The notes under the pieces were generated by a model. The model did no database searches, had not been told where the DNA came from, and saw only the letters and a list, made by a program, of their open reading frames with translations. From Holophagae bacterium (GTDB lineage: Bacteria > Acidobacteriota > Holophagae > Acanthopleuribacterales > Acanthopleuribacteraceae), in the NCBI GenBank assembly GCA_030429565.1, contig JAUIFE010000004.1, forward strand, positions 62,001-126,000: a stretch of DNA of 64,000 nucleotides. The letters run 5' to 3'. Position numbers and translations under genes: made by a program. Below are positions 54,280-64,000 of this stretch, one piece after another. Position 1 is the first letter of the stretch. The number at the start of each line of letters is the position of its first letter.

Positions 54280-57171
54280 TTAGCGCTTAAAGACATCGCC
54301 GACATTCTCTTTGATGTCGGTGAGCAGGGCCTGGCGGTTGCCTTCATAATTTTTTTGGTGGTTGACCGGTTTGAAGTCGAACAGGCGCTTTTGAATGCGG
54401 CCCCACACCAAACCAAGCAGTTTTACCATTTGGTGATCGCCGTCTTTGGCTTGTTCGAGCAGGGCGACCAAGGTCATGTAGGCGGCCTTTTTGCGGATGC
54501 TCAGTGATTTAACCAAGTTCAGCGTGTGGCACAGCAACTGCGCCTCCGCTTCAAATATCTCCTTGCTGGACTTCATGATGGAGGTGCGCAACGGCATGGA
54601 GATAAAGCGTTTGTCACGAAATAGTTTATAGGCTTTGTTGTTGAGCAACTGGGTGATTTCTTTGGGGATGGAAAGGTCTTTTTTGCGCGCCTTCTCGAAG
54701 AGATTGGTCAACAAACCTGTTTTGAGGTTGTAGGCGATACAGAAACGCTTAATGTCTTCCATCGTGACGGTGTCAATGAACTCGTAAACGTCTTTTAAAC
54801 GGTCGAGGTCGTTGATGTTGAGTGTCACGTCCAGGTGTTCGGTTGATTTGCTTGCACCAAACTTGTTTTGCAAGAGCTTGACGCGTTTTTGGGCGCTGCT
54901 CACTTCCTCGAGTAACTGATCGAGATCGGAGAAGTTGAGCTCTAAATCGCGGCGCAGGTCACGGACCAAATCGGGCGAAAGGCTGTCGTTCTCTTCCATC
55001 TGTTTCAGTTTCTTGTAGGCATCGCCATTGGGTTTGGTGGTGCGTTGTGCCTCGATGACCTGAGCTTCCAAGGTGTTTAAACCTTTGACCAGTTGTTCGC
55101 CTTCTTGCTCGTTGGCCAATTGCGGTGCCATGGCCATCATACTTTCAAGCAGCGCGCGCAGGTTGTCGGCGTTGCAGTCAGACAAACCGAAAACTTCCAG
55201 GCGCAAGCGTTTCGATTGGATTTTGCCGGAATTGAGGCGTTCGCGCAGTTCGGCACGGGCGCGATCACTGAGATCGGCAATTTTTTCGCCGTTGGTCTGC
55301 AGGAACTCTTCTTTTTCGGTGATTTCCTCTTTGCGCAGGTCCTTCTCCCAATCGTGTAGGGCGCTGATCAGGTGCTCGGTGCGCGGGACGGCTTCCATTT
55401 CTTGCAGCAGTTGGTCGAGGTGCATAATGCAGTCTTCCTCGTCCATTTTGAGCGCGGCGGTGAAGTAAACTTCAAAAACCTCGGCATCGATGACGCGGTA
55501 CTCGATTTTTTTGAGGTTGTGCAGCATTTGGTGAATGACGACGCCCATACAGGTGCTCAACAGCTTTTCGTTCACGCCCTTGAACGGAATGATGCGGTAA
55601 ACATCGAGCAACCAACCCTCGAGCTTGACGCGCAGGCGCTCCAACTGTTCTTCCATGTTGTAGAGCTGGATGACCTTGTTTTCGTAATCGCTAAAGTCGG
55701 GGTAGGTATCGCGGACCTTCTTGTGAAACTCGATGTTGTTAATCGAGATGCGGTCAATAAAGGTTTTGACCTCGGTGCGTGTTTTATCCAGATCGGCCAG
55801 CATGGCGGCGTCGGGATTTTCCAAACGTTCTTCAAGGCGGTCGACGGCGCGCACGAGCTCGTCGATATTGAGCGATTCAAGTTCGCTTTCGGTAGCCTTG
55901 AAGGTTGTTTCGCGATCATTACTGTGGCCGCTTCTGATGGATTCGATGACCTGTTCGAGCCGCTCCGGCAAGACGACTTTATCGTTTTCTTCCTTGAGCT
56001 TGAGCAGGGTGTCGTAAATGTCCATCACGAGTTCTTGCAGCTTGATTTTGTTTTCGCGGACCCACAGTTCGGCTTCGTCGCGTTCGCGGTTGCTGAGCAT
56101 GCCGTTTTCGTGGTCGGTATCAATGGCGATTTTGGCTTCGCCTTCCGGGGCGGTCGATTGTTTGATTTTTTCCTCAACCTCGAAAAAGAGGTTGGCTAGC
56201 TGCGCCGCTTGTACTTTGACCAAATTGATTTCAACTAGGAAACGGTCCTTGGTGGCGCGCAACCGTTCGGCGTCGTAACTAATCCGTACCATCGGGTAGG
56301 TAACGCGTTTGATTTGGTGTTCGACCTTTTCTTCGGAAGTAAAGGATTTGACGAAATCTTCGCCGCGCGGCAGCGAATTGCCCAGCGAGTACCACGACTT
56401 GTGCATGTCGAGGCTGGAGGTATCGCGCGGGAATTGCAGGCCTGACAGATGTTCCATTTCCTCAAGGATGCGGTTTGAGGCGTTGTCGAGCATCTGGAAA
56501 CCGTTGTTAATCAGGCTGTGCACTGCTTTGGTATTGCCCTTGAACTTGGATTTTTTAACCCAGTCCATGGCCTCATTGTGACGCTGGTGGTGCGGGTCAC
56601 GCAGGACACGATCAACGAACAGCAATTCGAAACGCACGCGCGAGGGGACCTGTAGGGCTTGCATTAAAATGTCCAGTTTGCGACCACCGCCGCGCACCAT
56701 TTCCGACATCTTTTGGTAGCGCGAAATTTCCTCCATACACAGCCGAATCTTTTGGCTGACGTCGAAGGCCGACAGGTTCATGATTTTTTCAAACGCCTGT
56801 TCCCGTTCCAGGCGGCCGAGCACGCGTCGGTGCGGCGCCATCAGGTACTTTTTAATGCGTTTCATGACAATGATGGTCGGTTTGCGGAAGTGACTGTAGA
56901 GCTGAGGCACGTATTCGATGTCACATGCGATCGGGTCGTCGACCCCTTTGATCGCAAAGTAGAGCAGGTGCCCCGTTTGGTTCTGTAATTCTTCGGGGTC
57001 AATGTTTTTGAGCTTGCCCATCGGGCAGGCGTTGACCGCTGCCACAATATCGACCATGGTGGCGATATAAGGCTTTGAGTTGCGGGCTTGGAAAATGGTG
57101 TAGTCTTGGCACAACTCGGCTACCGAGTGAATGTTGACGCCCTGTTTTTTTGCGTTTTGATCATCGCCCAT
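54280..57171 (-). CDS. large cytoplasmic coiled-coil protein, unknown function
   Basis: 963 residues, no signal peptide or TM helix. It is strongly helical and charged, with long heptad-like stretches (for example NMEEQLERLRVKLEGWL and KQMEENDSLSPDLVRDLRRD) over most of its length. The first 150 residues look more globular (YTIFQARNSKPYIATMVDI). No catalytic motif is apparent and I do not recognise a family. AGAGGA lies 14 nt before the ATG, a loose fit. Same strand and just upstream of kinase 3, so possibly co-transcribed. Confidence 0.87.
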   Translation of the reverse strand: MGDDQNAKKQGVNIHSVAELCQDYTIFQARNSKPYIATMVDIVAAVNACPMGKLKNIDPEELQNQTGHLLYFAIKGVDDPIACDIEYVPQLYSHFRKPTIIVMKRIKKYLMAPHRRVLGRLEREQAFEKIMNLSAFDVSQKIRLCMEEISRYQKMSEMVRGGGRKLDILMQALQVPSRVRFELLFVDRVLRDPHHQRHNEAMDWVKKSKFKGNTKAVHSLINNGFQMLDNASNRILEEMEHLSGLQFPRDTSSLDMHKSWYSLGNSLPRGEDFVKSFTSEEKVEHQIKRVTYPMVRISYDAERLRATKDRFLVEINLVKVQAAQLANLFFEVEEKIKQSTAPEGEAKIAIDTDHENGMLSNRERDEAELWVRENKIKLQELVMDIYDTLLKLKEENDKVVLPERLEQVIESIRSGHSNDRETTFKATESELESLNIDELVRAVDRLEERLENPDAAMLADLDKTRTEVKTFIDRISINNIEFHKKVRDTYPDFSDYENKVIQLYNMEEQLERLRVKLEGWLLDVYRIIPFKGVNEKLLSTCMGVVIHQMLHNLKKIEYRVIDAEVFEVYFTAALKMDEEDCIMHLDQLLQEMEAVPRTEHLISALHDWEKDLRKEEITEKEEFLQTNGEKIADLSDRARAELRERLNSGKIQSKRLRLEVFGLSDCNADNLRALLESMMAMAPQLANEQEGEQLVKGLNTLEAQVIEAQRTTKPNGDAYKKLKQMEENDSLSPDLVRDLRRDLELNFSDLDQLLEEVSSAQKRVKLLQNKFGASKSTEHLDVTLNINDLDRLKDVYEFIDTVTMEDIKRFCIAYNLKTGLLTNLFEKARKKDLSIPKEITQLLNNKAYKLFRDKRFISMPLRTSIMKSSKEIFEAEAQLLCHTLNLVKSLSIRKKAAYMTLVALLEQAKDGDHQMVKLLGLVWGRIQKRLFDFKPVNHQKNYEGNRQALLTDIKENVGDVFKR

Positions 57172-57596
57172 CGATCTGTTTGCGTCCTCTTTTGTTGTGT
57201 ATCAGGGGCGTGCGCCACGACGACGCGCGCCATCCAAAAAATGTCGAAAAGTCTTGTTCTGCGGGGCATGTGTCCGGCAGCCGGTGTCTTTTCGCAGCCG
57301 GCTGAACCCGGTCACGGGACGGTAGCGGATCGACGCATGGCACTCGGCCATACACGACCGTCACCGCCATGGTTCCACGCGAGTCGAAAACCATGCGGCT
57401 CGTGAGGGAACGGCGGTTTAAAGACGATAGGCCGATTTTAGATGAAACTTCGGGAAAAAGGAATTCCTTTGAATGGCGCCGCCCTTTATTATCCCGTTTT
57501 TTGCCCGCCGACGCTTTATTGCTAATGGCCGCTAAGCTCTGTGCCACGACCTTTTGCGGCAGTTGGCCCGGCCTAACGGCGCGGTGCATCCTCCTC
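57172..57596. other. gene-free region
   Basis: 425 bp with no supported gene. CATGGTT / AACCATG form a 7-bp inverted repeat near 57368-57394, close to the promoter side of the coiled-coil gene. Confidence 0.4.
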
Positions 57597-59045
57597 TCAG
57601 TTGGGCAGGGTGTCGGCCATCGTTAACCGACCCAGTTCTTTGATGCGGGCCAGGATGGGGCGGATCGTTTTCATCGTCGTCAAGGGGTTGATGAGAATGA
57701 GCCGGAAAAAGGTGCGGCCTTTGATGTCGGAGACGTTAAACAGCGCCTGACCCGACGCGCGGATTTGCTCCCGAATCTGAACTTGCAGGCGGTTTAGGCC
57801 TGTTTCGTCCGATGCGTTTTGGGGACGGTAACGGAAGCAGAGCACCGGTGAGCGCGGTTCGATGGCCAGTTCTAATTCCGGGTCGGCTTTGACTTCGGCC
57901 GCGAAGGCGTCGACCATCGCCAGTCGATCTTGCGCCTGGCGGCGAAACCAATCGGTCCCGTATGCCTTGAACATCAACCAGATCGGCAGCGCGTGAAATT
58001 GTTTGCCGCACATCGGCGTGAAGTGGCCCAAATCCTCGGTCAACCCGCTTTGATCGTCAAAGTCGTGAAAAAGGTAGGGCGCATCTGGATTAAACGCGGC
58101 CTTCAGTAGTTGCGGTTGGGGGGTGAGCAGGACCGTGGTCGTCAGCGGTGCGTGCAGCCATTTGTGCGCATCCCAAGTGACCGTATCGGCCAATTCAATG
58201 CCGTTTAAATAGGGATCGCGTCGATCGGTAAGCGCGATGCCGCCGCCAAAAGCCGCATCGGCGTGGAGGTGAATGTCGTAACGCGCACACCATTCGGCCA
58301 TGGCTGCTATGGGATCAAAACCGCCGGTAACCGTGAGACCAAGCGTGGCGACGGCTGCAAAGGGACGGCGCCCCTCGTTGAGGCAGCGTTTGATTTGGTC
58401 GGCGAAGTCGTCAATGAGGATTTCGTTGGCGTCGTTGGTGGCAACCGGTACTAAGGCCTCTCGGCCTAAACCCATCAGACTGACGGCGTTGGCAATGCTG
58501 TAATGGGCCGCATCGCTGCATAAGACAACGGGTGGGCGTTCATCGCGATCACCGCTGGGTTCCAAGCGTGAGGCACGCGCCAGTACCAGCGCGAGAAAAT
58601 TACCGAGGGATGAGCCTGGTAGGAAAATACCGCCGCTGCCGGCCTTCATCCCGAGCAAATCAGCCATCCAACCGGCAACGTTGCGCTCAATGATGGTCGC
58701 TGCCGGTGAGGCCTCGAAAGTTGACAGCGTGCCGTTCATCATCGTTGCCAAAGCCGTGGCGAGGACGGCCGGGTACGCGGCGCCCGCCGACATTTGGTTC
58801 ATGAAGTTGGGATGCCACGTTTTAACCGCGTTGCCGAGAATGTCGGTGGTGAACAGATTGACCGCTGCTTCCAGACCAATCCCACTTTGCGGTGGGGTTG
58901 GTTCGCCTAACTCGGCCGCCAATGCTGCTTTCGGCTTGAACTGCAACAACGAGGATTGTTCGGGATGTTCGTAATAGTCGACAAAAAGGGTTTCGAGTTG
59001 CCGCAGGCTCTGCTGAATGGCGCCTGCACTGTGAAGATCTTTCAT
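57597..59045 (-). CDS. PLP-dependent group II decarboxylase
   Basis: 482 residues. Fold-type I pyridoxal phosphate enzyme related to aromatic amino acid, glutamate or diaminobutyrate decarboxylases: HPNFMNQMSAGAAYPAVLA, IFLPGSSLGNFLALVLAR, HADAAFGGGIAL (the PLP-contacting His/Asp region) and WDAHKWLHAPLTT with Schiff-base lysine K295. The upstream frame is open to 59249, but the ATG at 59045 is the family-typical start with AGAG upstream. The amino acid substrate cannot be told from sequence by eye. Single gene. Confidence 0.9.
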   Translation of the reverse strand: MKDLHSAGAIQQSLRQLETLFVDYYEHPEQSSLLQFKPKAALAAELGEPTPPQSGIGLEAAVNLFTTDILGNAVKTWHPNFMNQMSAGAAYPAVLATALATMMNGTLSTFEASPAATIIERNVAGWMADLLGMKAGSGGIFLPGSSLGNFLALVLARASRLEPSGDRDERPPVVLCSDAAHYSIANAVSLMGLGREALVPVATNDANEILIDDFADQIKRCLNEGRRPFAAVATLGLTVTGGFDPIAAMAEWCARYDIHLHADAAFGGGIALTDRRDPYLNGIELADTVTWDAHKWLHAPLTTTVLLTPQPQLLKAAFNPDAPYLFHDFDDQSGLTEDLGHFTPMCGKQFHALPIWLMFKAYGTDWFRRQAQDRLAMVDAFAAEVKADPELELAIEPRSPVLCFRYRPQNASDETGLNRLQVQIREQIRASGQALFNVSDIKGRTFFRLILINPLTTMKTIRPILARIKELGRLTMADTLPN

Positions 59046-59374
59046 AGAAGCCGCTCTCTCTGGTGCCTGGCCAGGGGAAATCCTTGTCCGGCAGAATGTT
59101 GCGGGATCCGATTCACGTACTGAGGGGAATCGAAAGCCCCGCGTCACGGTTCGTGGGGCGGGTGCTGTGTTTGGAACCAGCGTCGAACCTGGGATCGGAG
59201 CAAGCAGCTTGTCCCCGTCAGTGGTTGGGCGCGTGGCTCGCCACACCAAGCGAGCGTGCCATTATGTGGAGCCGGCATCCTGCTTGTCAAGCAGATGCAG
59301 GTTCCCGCGATAAAGCGCTCTTTCTCGAATGTCTTCAGTTCTATATTTAATGTTTGTTGCGCCGCTGTCCGATT

Positions 59375-59412
59375 CCATGGGTAGCCGCAGTCATACGGTT
59401 TGTAACCCATGG
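59375..59412. promoter_or_regulatory. dyad upstream of the histidine kinase gene
   Basis: CCATGGGT at 59375 and ACCCATGG at 59405 are perfect inverted copies separated by 22 bp, 80-115 bp before the kinase start. The rest of 59046-59490 holds no supported gene. Operator or attenuator roles are both possible. Confidence 0.35.
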
Positions 59413-59490
59413 TGACGGCATTCGTTTCGGGTAGAGTACTTGTGCCTGTGCCCGCGTCTCCTCAACCTTAATTGCAGACGAGGTCTTGCC

Positions 59491-61275
59491 ATGCACCGCG
59501 GCGCGCCCCATCCCATTGCCTTGATCAGCAACAACGAAGGATTCATTGAAAAAATAGAACAGGTTTTGCATCAACCGCCGGTCATGGTCGATTGTTTGTC
59601 GGTTTGGCCGATACCGTTGCGGGCTGTACCGGTGGGGGAGTGGCCGATTGTCGTGATTTCACTGGAAGATCGCGCCCTCATCGAACAACACATCCAACTT
59701 ATTCGCGCCGACGTGACCATGGCGAGTACGCGCATTTTGTTGGTTCTATACGATATGAGTGCCTGCCCCGAAGAACCTTTTCTGCTGCAGTACGACGTTT
59801 GCGACGTTCGTTTATTTCGCGAATGGCAACCGGTCCTTTTGCGCATTCAAATTCGCAACGCCGCCGAGCGCTATCGCACCCGTTACCAAGACGGTTTGAT
59901 TGAGGACATTTTGCAGTGTGGGCTCAATCAATCCGGGCACGATTACATTCGTTCACTTGTTCGGCAAATGGCGAAATCGCTTGATTACCGCATTTGTTAT
60001 GTCGGTCGTCTGCTTGAAAGCCCGGACCGTCGTCAAGTTGAAGTAATTGCCATGTGGGACCGCGATGACTGGGTTGACACGTTTCGCTACGATTTGGCCA
60101 ACACCCCTTGCGATCAAGTTTTGGACAACCGTCGCGTGTGTTTGTATGCCGAACGGGTCACCGAAATGTTTCCGCTCGACTCGGAGTTACGCGATTTGGG
60201 GGTTGATGCCTATGTGGGCTGTCCCATCTTCAGCCGTGACGGTGGGTTGTTGGGTGTGTTTGGCTGTTTGAGTGATCGGCCAATGGCTTTGGGTGAAAGT
60301 CAAGTTCCCGTGATTGAGTTATTTGCCTGTCGCGCCGGGGTCGAGCTCGAGCGTCAAGAATCGATGGATCGCCTGCAACGCCTCAACGAAGTCTTGGAGA
60401 AAGAGGTCGATAAACGTACCGAAGAATTGCGTGAAACCAACGAAATGATGGTCAGCATCGCCCACCGTGCCGGTATGGCGGAAATCGCCACCGGCGTGTT
60501 GCACAATGTCGGTAACTTACTCAATAGCATTCAAATTGCGGGCGAATATATCGAAGGATTGTTGGAACGCAGCAATTTGTCTGTGCTCAACAACCTCAAT
60601 CGTTTGTTGGCCAAAAACAAGGACGACCTCGCGAATTTTATCGCCAAAGACAAGCGCGGCCGTATGATTCCCACCTACTTACTGCGTTTGGAGGCGGCCC
60701 ACCGCGAGGAAGCGAAAGCACTCCACGATGAGGCGCGCATCATTTTGGAGAACACGGCCACCATTTCCAAAATCATTCATTTACAGCAGGATTATGCGTC
60801 GGGGCCGACCTTCTCGGAGATGGGTGATTTGAATGCCTTGGTGACACGCACCCTCGATATGACCAAAGTCAGTTTGCGGCGTCACCAAATAGAACTCAAA
60901 ACGCTTTACGGTGACATTCCCGAGTTACCCTTGCAGCAAACCAAACTCGTGCAAGTGCTCAATAATTTACTGCAAAACGCCAAGGAATCGGTGCTCCACA
61001 ACGAGGAGACGAACCGCTGGATTGAGGTGCGCACCTGGACTGGCAAGGACGGCTTTGCCTGGGTCTCGGTTCGCGATAACGGTATCGGCATTGATAAAGA
61101 CGCGATAGAAAATCTCTTCAAGTTTGGTTACACCACCAAAACCGACGGTCACGGCTTCGGTCTCCATTGCAGCATTCTGTTTATGCATGAAATGAACGGC
61201 GAAATGAAGGTACGTTCGGACGGCCGCGACCTGGGTGCCGAGTTTCTCATTAGCCTGCCGGTGGTTAAAACCTGA
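59491..61275 (+). CDS. GAF-containing sensor histidine kinase
   Basis: 594 residues, soluble. An N-terminal receiver-like module without a phospho-acceptor (1-120) is followed by a GAF domain (about 135-290: DYIRSLVRQMAKSLDYRICY, DAYVGCPIFSRDGGLLGVFG), a coiled coil (LNEVLEKEVDKRTEELRET) and a kinase core. The phospho-accepting histidine H338 lies in GVLHNVGNLLNS, the variant H-box of one kinase group. The ATPase has N-box NNLLQNAKESV, DNGIGIDKD and GHGFGLH. The ATG at 59491 has GAGG upstream. No response regulator is adjacent; it is upstream of the chemoreceptor gene and may signal to the multi-receiver cyclase at 19.5 kb, which is inference. Confidence 0.92.
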   Translation: MHRGAPHPIALISNNEGFIEKIEQVLHQPPVMVDCLSVWPIPLRAVPVGEWPIVVISLEDRALIEQHIQLIRADVTMASTRILLVLYDMSACPEEPFLLQYDVCDVRLFREWQPVLLRIQIRNAAERYRTRYQDGLIEDILQCGLNQSGHDYIRSLVRQMAKSLDYRICYVGRLLESPDRRQVEVIAMWDRDDWVDTFRYDLANTPCDQVLDNRRVCLYAERVTEMFPLDSELRDLGVDAYVGCPIFSRDGGLLGVFGCLSDRPMALGESQVPVIELFACRAGVELERQESMDRLQRLNEVLEKEVDKRTEELRETNEMMVSIAHRAGMAEIATGVLHNVGNLLNSIQIAGEYIEGLLERSNLSVLNNLNRLLAKNKDDLANFIAKDKRGRMIPTYLLRLEAAHREEAKALHDEARIILENTATISKIIHLQQDYASGPTFSEMGDLNALVTRTLDMTKVSLRRHQIELKTLYGDIPELPLQQTKLVQVLNNLLQNAKESVLHNEETNRWIEVRTWTGKDGFAWVSVRDNGIGIDKDAIENLFKFGYTTKTDGHGFGLHCSILFMHEMNGEMKVRSDGRDLGAEFLISLPVVKT

Positions 61276-61409
61276 AAATACCAGGGTGGGCGCCGACAGC
61301 ACCGCGTGGAATTGGTTGCTAAAGAAAAACGGCTAAAGTTCGAAAAGAACCATATCCTGAGTTTCTTTCAGCAGGCACCTCGCGCACGGGCGATTCCCTT
61401 CGTGCCGGC

Positions 61410-61431
61410 CTATTTTCACCCGTGAAAATAG
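61410..61431. promoter_or_regulatory. 22-bp operator-like dyad upstream of the chemoreceptor gene
   Basis: CTATTTTCAC-CC-GTGAAAATAG, perfect 10-bp arms around 2 bp, lies 269 bp before the chemoreceptor start and 135 bp after the kinase stop. It has the size and symmetry of a dimeric repressor site. It could also fold as a small hairpin. No other gene is seen in 61276-61699. Confidence 0.5.
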
Positions 61432-61699
61432 TGACGGACGACCTGTCACGCTGCGCACCCAGCAGCTCTGTTGGAAAAAACGGCCCGCGCCGACGTTTGA
61501 CACAAATATCACGCGCTCAAACCGCTCGCGCCCACTCGTTCCGGTTATGTAGGGATCCTATTTCAGGAATCCGAAGGAATGGTGTCACGTCCACTCGGGT
61601 AAGGCGCTTGGTTTTTCCGTATGCGACGGCGCCGTAAACTTTATTCGGACCGATCATTGGTTGGTTTTCGGTCCCAGCCACAGCCGAAGGATGGAATGC

Positions 61700-63748
61700 A
61701 TGTCGTCTGATTTCGAACCCTCGTTTCGCGACGCCGCGGCTTATCAGGCCGTTGGCCGCACGCTTTGGGCCGCATTAATGGTCGCCGCCATATTGGCCGC
61801 CGCCGCCGCCGCGGCAACGTGGTGGCTCTATCAATCTAATCAGGCCGTGGGTCGCCAAGCCGCCGCTCAGGCTGCTGCTCAGGCCGAAATCAGCGCTTGT
61901 CGTCAGGCTCTGGCGGCGGTTGACGCCGGCTGGCGCATTGGCCTGGCAACGGGTGACGAAACCGCTTTTGCCGCCGGGCGCGAAGCCTTGGTCGTCCTTG
62001 AGCAGAAAACGCGTCTGCTCGGGGATTTTGCCTTTCCCGGTGATGAGGTGGACACGCTGAAGGGCGTCGTTCCCCAATTTGCCACCAGCCTCGATGCTTT
62101 GGCCGATTTGGGCCGGCGCCAAAAACAAAGTGCGGCCGATGCGCTGCTGCCCGCTGTTGTTTCGATTTCCGCCGACCTGGACGATATTCGCAGTGCTTCG
62201 GCCGGCGCCGGACGTGAGGCGGTGGTGGCCGAGATCGACGCCTTTTTGCCAACCTGGCGTCAGATCGCCTCCGGCACGGGTTCGCCCGCCTTGTTTACCG
62301 CGAGTCGTGAAACCCACCCGCTGGCCGTCGATTGGGCCGCGTTGCAGGCGCAATTCCAAGCCGTTGCCGACCAAATGCGCAGTCAGACCTACAAAGATCG
62401 TGCTGCCGGTATGGTGGCGCGCTTGGCCGAGTTGGCCACTGCCGCCGCAACCTTTACGGAGAACCACCAGCAGGTCGCGACCCTTAGACAGCAAAGTTTT
62501 GCAGAGCATGCCGGTGCCATCCAAAACAGCCTCGACGCATTAGCCGCCGCAGTGAAACCTAGCGCTGCGACGGCGTCCTTGACCTTGCCGGGTATCGCGG
62601 TGGGTTTGATTCTAGCCGCGTGGTTGGTAATGTTTGTTGCCGCGCATCGCTTTCGTCGCGAACTCAATAACGCACTTCATCACATTGCCGAAGCAGGCGC
62701 ACGCGTCGTCGGTGGGGAACGGGACTTGATTTGGCCGCAAACCGAGCGGGGTGATCAGTTGGGCCGGTTAGCGCTAGTTTGTGGCGATCTCGATCGGGTT
62801 TTGATCGGTCAAGAGCGCCGTTTGCGCGAGGAACACGAAATGGCGATTAGTGCGTTACAGGATCAAAGCGAGTCCCAAGCCGACAACGAAATGCAATTGG
62901 CCCGCGAATTAAGCCGCTACCAGGCGGTACTCGCTGAAAAAGAAGCCATGGTCGGGTTCCTCCAAGCCTCGGCCCAAAAATTACGGCAAGCCGGTTCCCA
63001 GTTCGCGTTCCTGTCCGAGCGCATTCCGGCCGTTGTGGCTGAAACCCATGGTGCGGCTGAGGAATCGCGTGGCGGTACCGCCGAAGTCGTTGAACATGCG
63101 CACCGCCTCAACGATATGCTTGCGATTGTCGCTGAACGCATGCAGTCGGCGACGGAAGTTGCCGATGAATCCGCCCACAATGCCGACTCGATTGAAGGTT
63201 TGATCGCCGACCTCAGCGACTCGGCGCTCGGCATTGACAGTGTCATCGAACTCATCGAAAAAATCGTCGGCGCGACGCGCTTGCTGTCGCTAAATGCTTC
63301 CATCGAAGCCGCACGGACCGGTGATGCCGGTCGTGGGTTTTCGGTCATTGCCGCCGAGATCAAATCGCTTTCGGATAAAACCGCCGAGGCGACGGAAGAG
63401 ATCCGCGACAAAATTAACCGCATCAAAGACGCTACCCGCACCGTGACCGATGCTGTTGGCGGGATTACCAGTGTCATTCACGACCTGGAGGGCATTATCG
63501 GCGAGATTGGTACGACCGTGGCCGCACAACGCGACAGTGTCGCGGCGGTAGCAGATGCGTCACAGGTGGCCGATAGTGGGATGCAACGTGCCACAGAAGC
63601 GGTTGGCGAACTGCACGCTTTGGCTGAACAATTGCAAACCGGCATCGGTGCCGTTGAAGCCGTGGCCGAGGACGTCGGGCGCCAGGTGACGCTCCTGGAG
63701 ATAAGTGAAACAGAACAAGTTGCGGCGACGGCCGGCACACCGGTCTGA
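61700..63748 (+). CDS. methyl-accepting chemotaxis protein
   Basis: 682 residues. TM1 ([21 protein letters not shown], about 18-38), a helical periplasmic domain of about 250 residues, TM2 ([18 protein letters not shown], about 297-314), a HAMP-like linker, and a signalling domain whose hairpin tip reads [25 protein letters not shown] (given here in part), near residues 530-552. The start at 61700 is preferred over an in-frame ATG at 61691 because GAAGG is correctly spaced only for the former. It should feed a CheA pathway, but no che gene is nearby. The ligand-binding domain is unusually rich in alanine. Confidence 0.93.
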   Translation: MSSDFEPSFRDAAAYQAVGRTLWAALMVAAILAAAAAAATWWLYQSNQAVGRQAAAQAAAQAEISACRQALAAVDAGWRIGLATGDETAFAAGREALVVLEQKTRLLGDFAFPGDEVDTLKGVVPQFATSLDALADLGRRQKQSAADALLPAVVSISADLDDIRSASAGAGREAVVAEIDAFLPTWRQIASGTGSPALFTASRETHPLAVDWAALQAQFQAVADQMRSQTYKDRAAGMVARLAELATAAATFTENHQQVATLRQQSFAEHAGAIQNSLDALAAAVKPSAATASLTLPGIAVGLILAAWLVMFVAAHRFRRELNNALHHIAEAGARVVGGERDLIWPQTERGDQLGRLALVCGDLDRVLIGQERRLREEHEMAISALQDQSESQADNEMQLARELSRYQAVLAEKEAMVGFLQASAQKLRQAGSQFAFLSERIPAVVAETHGAAEESRGGTAEVVEHAHRLNDMLAIVAERMQSATEVADESAHNADSIEGLIADLSDSALGIDSVIELIEKIVGATRLLSLNASIEAARTGDAGRGFSVIAAEIKSLSDKTAEATEEIRDKINRIKDATRTVTDAVGGITSVIHDLEGIIGEIGTTVAAQRDSVAAVADASQVADSGMQRATEAVGELHALAEQLQTGIGAVEAVAEDVGRQVTLLEISETEQVAATAGTPV

Positions 63749-63865
63749 ATTTGTGAATGCAATGCTTCCTCGGGTTTACACCATGAGCTAGGCAAAGAAG
63801 AAGACAACCCCAACTTTCAACCAGATCTGTTTGTCGCGATGGCGGTGGGCCGGGAAATCGCGCAG

Positions 63866-64000
63866 TCAGACTTCAAAGTGATGTTGGGAAAAAATGATGA
63901 AGTGGTTGAGGCATTCCTCGCGAATCGACCAATTGACGCGCGCCATGTGGGTGTTGAAGTTTGGTGAGCGGGGTGACAGTGGTACGGCAGTACGCCGGCG
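63866..64000 (-). pseudogene. integrase-core transposase fragment (IS3-like), cut by window edge
   Basis: The minus-strand frame from the window edge to TGA at 63866 encodes PLSPRSPNFNTHMARVNWS followed by IREECLNHFIIFSQHHF. This matches the last part of the DDE integrase core of IS3-type and related transposases (PPRSPNLNAYAERxxRSIRxECLDHxIxFxExHL). The glutamate expected in the AER position is replaced (HMAR), and the protein stops right after the HxF helix, earlier than family members. It is probably a decayed remnant; the 5' part lies outside the window. Confidence 0.65.

Noticed and set aside
55372..56199. 275-codon plus-strand frame inside the coiled-coil gene
   Set aside because: Phe/Val-rich antisense shadow of a Lys/Glu-rich coding strand; no start signals.
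63749..63973. In-frame open stretch after the chemoreceptor stop, suggesting stop-codon read-through
   Set aside because: The opposite strand in the same place encodes recognisable transposase motifs, which explains the open frame better.
1..64000. CRISPR arrays, prophage modules, complete insertion sequences, rRNA genes
   Set aside because: No regularly spaced repeats with spacers, no phage structural genes, no paired terminal repeats around an intact transposase, and no rRNA signature were seen. The 14-bp array at 49704 has no spacers.

Overview
The window looks like chromosomal DNA of a Gram-negative, probably marine or particle-associated bacterium. It has a TonB-dependent receptor, an OmpW-type protein, other outer-membrane barrels and Lpp/peptidoglycan-type enzymes. 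Multidomain Ser/Thr kinases with C-terminal TPRs, a giant secreted multidomain protein with a dockerin-like tail, many stand-alone hypothetical genes and long intergenic regions fit Acidobacteriota of the Holophagae/Acanthopleuribacter type. That assignment is inference from gene style; there is no rRNA or ribosomal marker in the window.

Layout. 0-5 kb: a minus-strand operon (RND/MMPL exporter, LolA-like protein, outer-membrane barrel, TetR regulator cut by the window edge) with three TetR-like dyads upstream. 5.3-8.2 kb: first Ser/Thr kinase-TPR protein. 8.2-14 kb: a decayed membrane-protein frame, a coupled methyltransferase / sialidase-fold / sigma54-type AAA+ operon, a small Tlde1-like peptidoglycan enzyme and a histidine phosphatase. 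14-21 kb: a 1413-residue membrane protein of unknown function, a DUF4352-like protein and a multi-receiver diguanylate cyclase. 21.2-23 kb: a gene-poor stretch holding a tRNA-like gene whose anticodon region is split by a ~170-nt hairpin, two more strong hairpins and a 29-codon ORF with an excellent ribosome-binding site. 23-31.6 kb: one 2841-residue secreted protein (beta-propellers, di-heme cytochrome region, PA14, Fn3, CBM6, seven Ig repeats, dockerin-like end).

31.6-44.2 kb: ATP-grasp protein, GGCT-fold protein, TonB receptor, membrane protein, OmpW, YafK-type L,D-transpeptidase fold, CPA1 antiporter, AlkC-type DNA glycosylase, a secreted FAM20-like kinase, and an operon of pseudo-receiver, small beta protein and stand-alone FlhB tail. 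44.8-57.2 kb: an orphan exported protein, two more kinase-TPR proteins, a DUF2490-type barrel, a 14-bp tandem repeat abutting hemN, and a 963-residue coiled-coil protein. 57.6-64 kb: PLP-dependent decarboxylase, GAF histidine kinase, methyl-accepting chemotaxis protein and a transposase fragment at the edge.

Recurring themes are signalling (three Ser/Thr kinases, a FAM20-like kinase, a histidine kinase, a chemoreceptor, c-di-GMP synthesis, degenerate receivers) and cell-envelope functions. The most unusual item is the interrupted tRNA-like gene at 21.2-21.4 kb.
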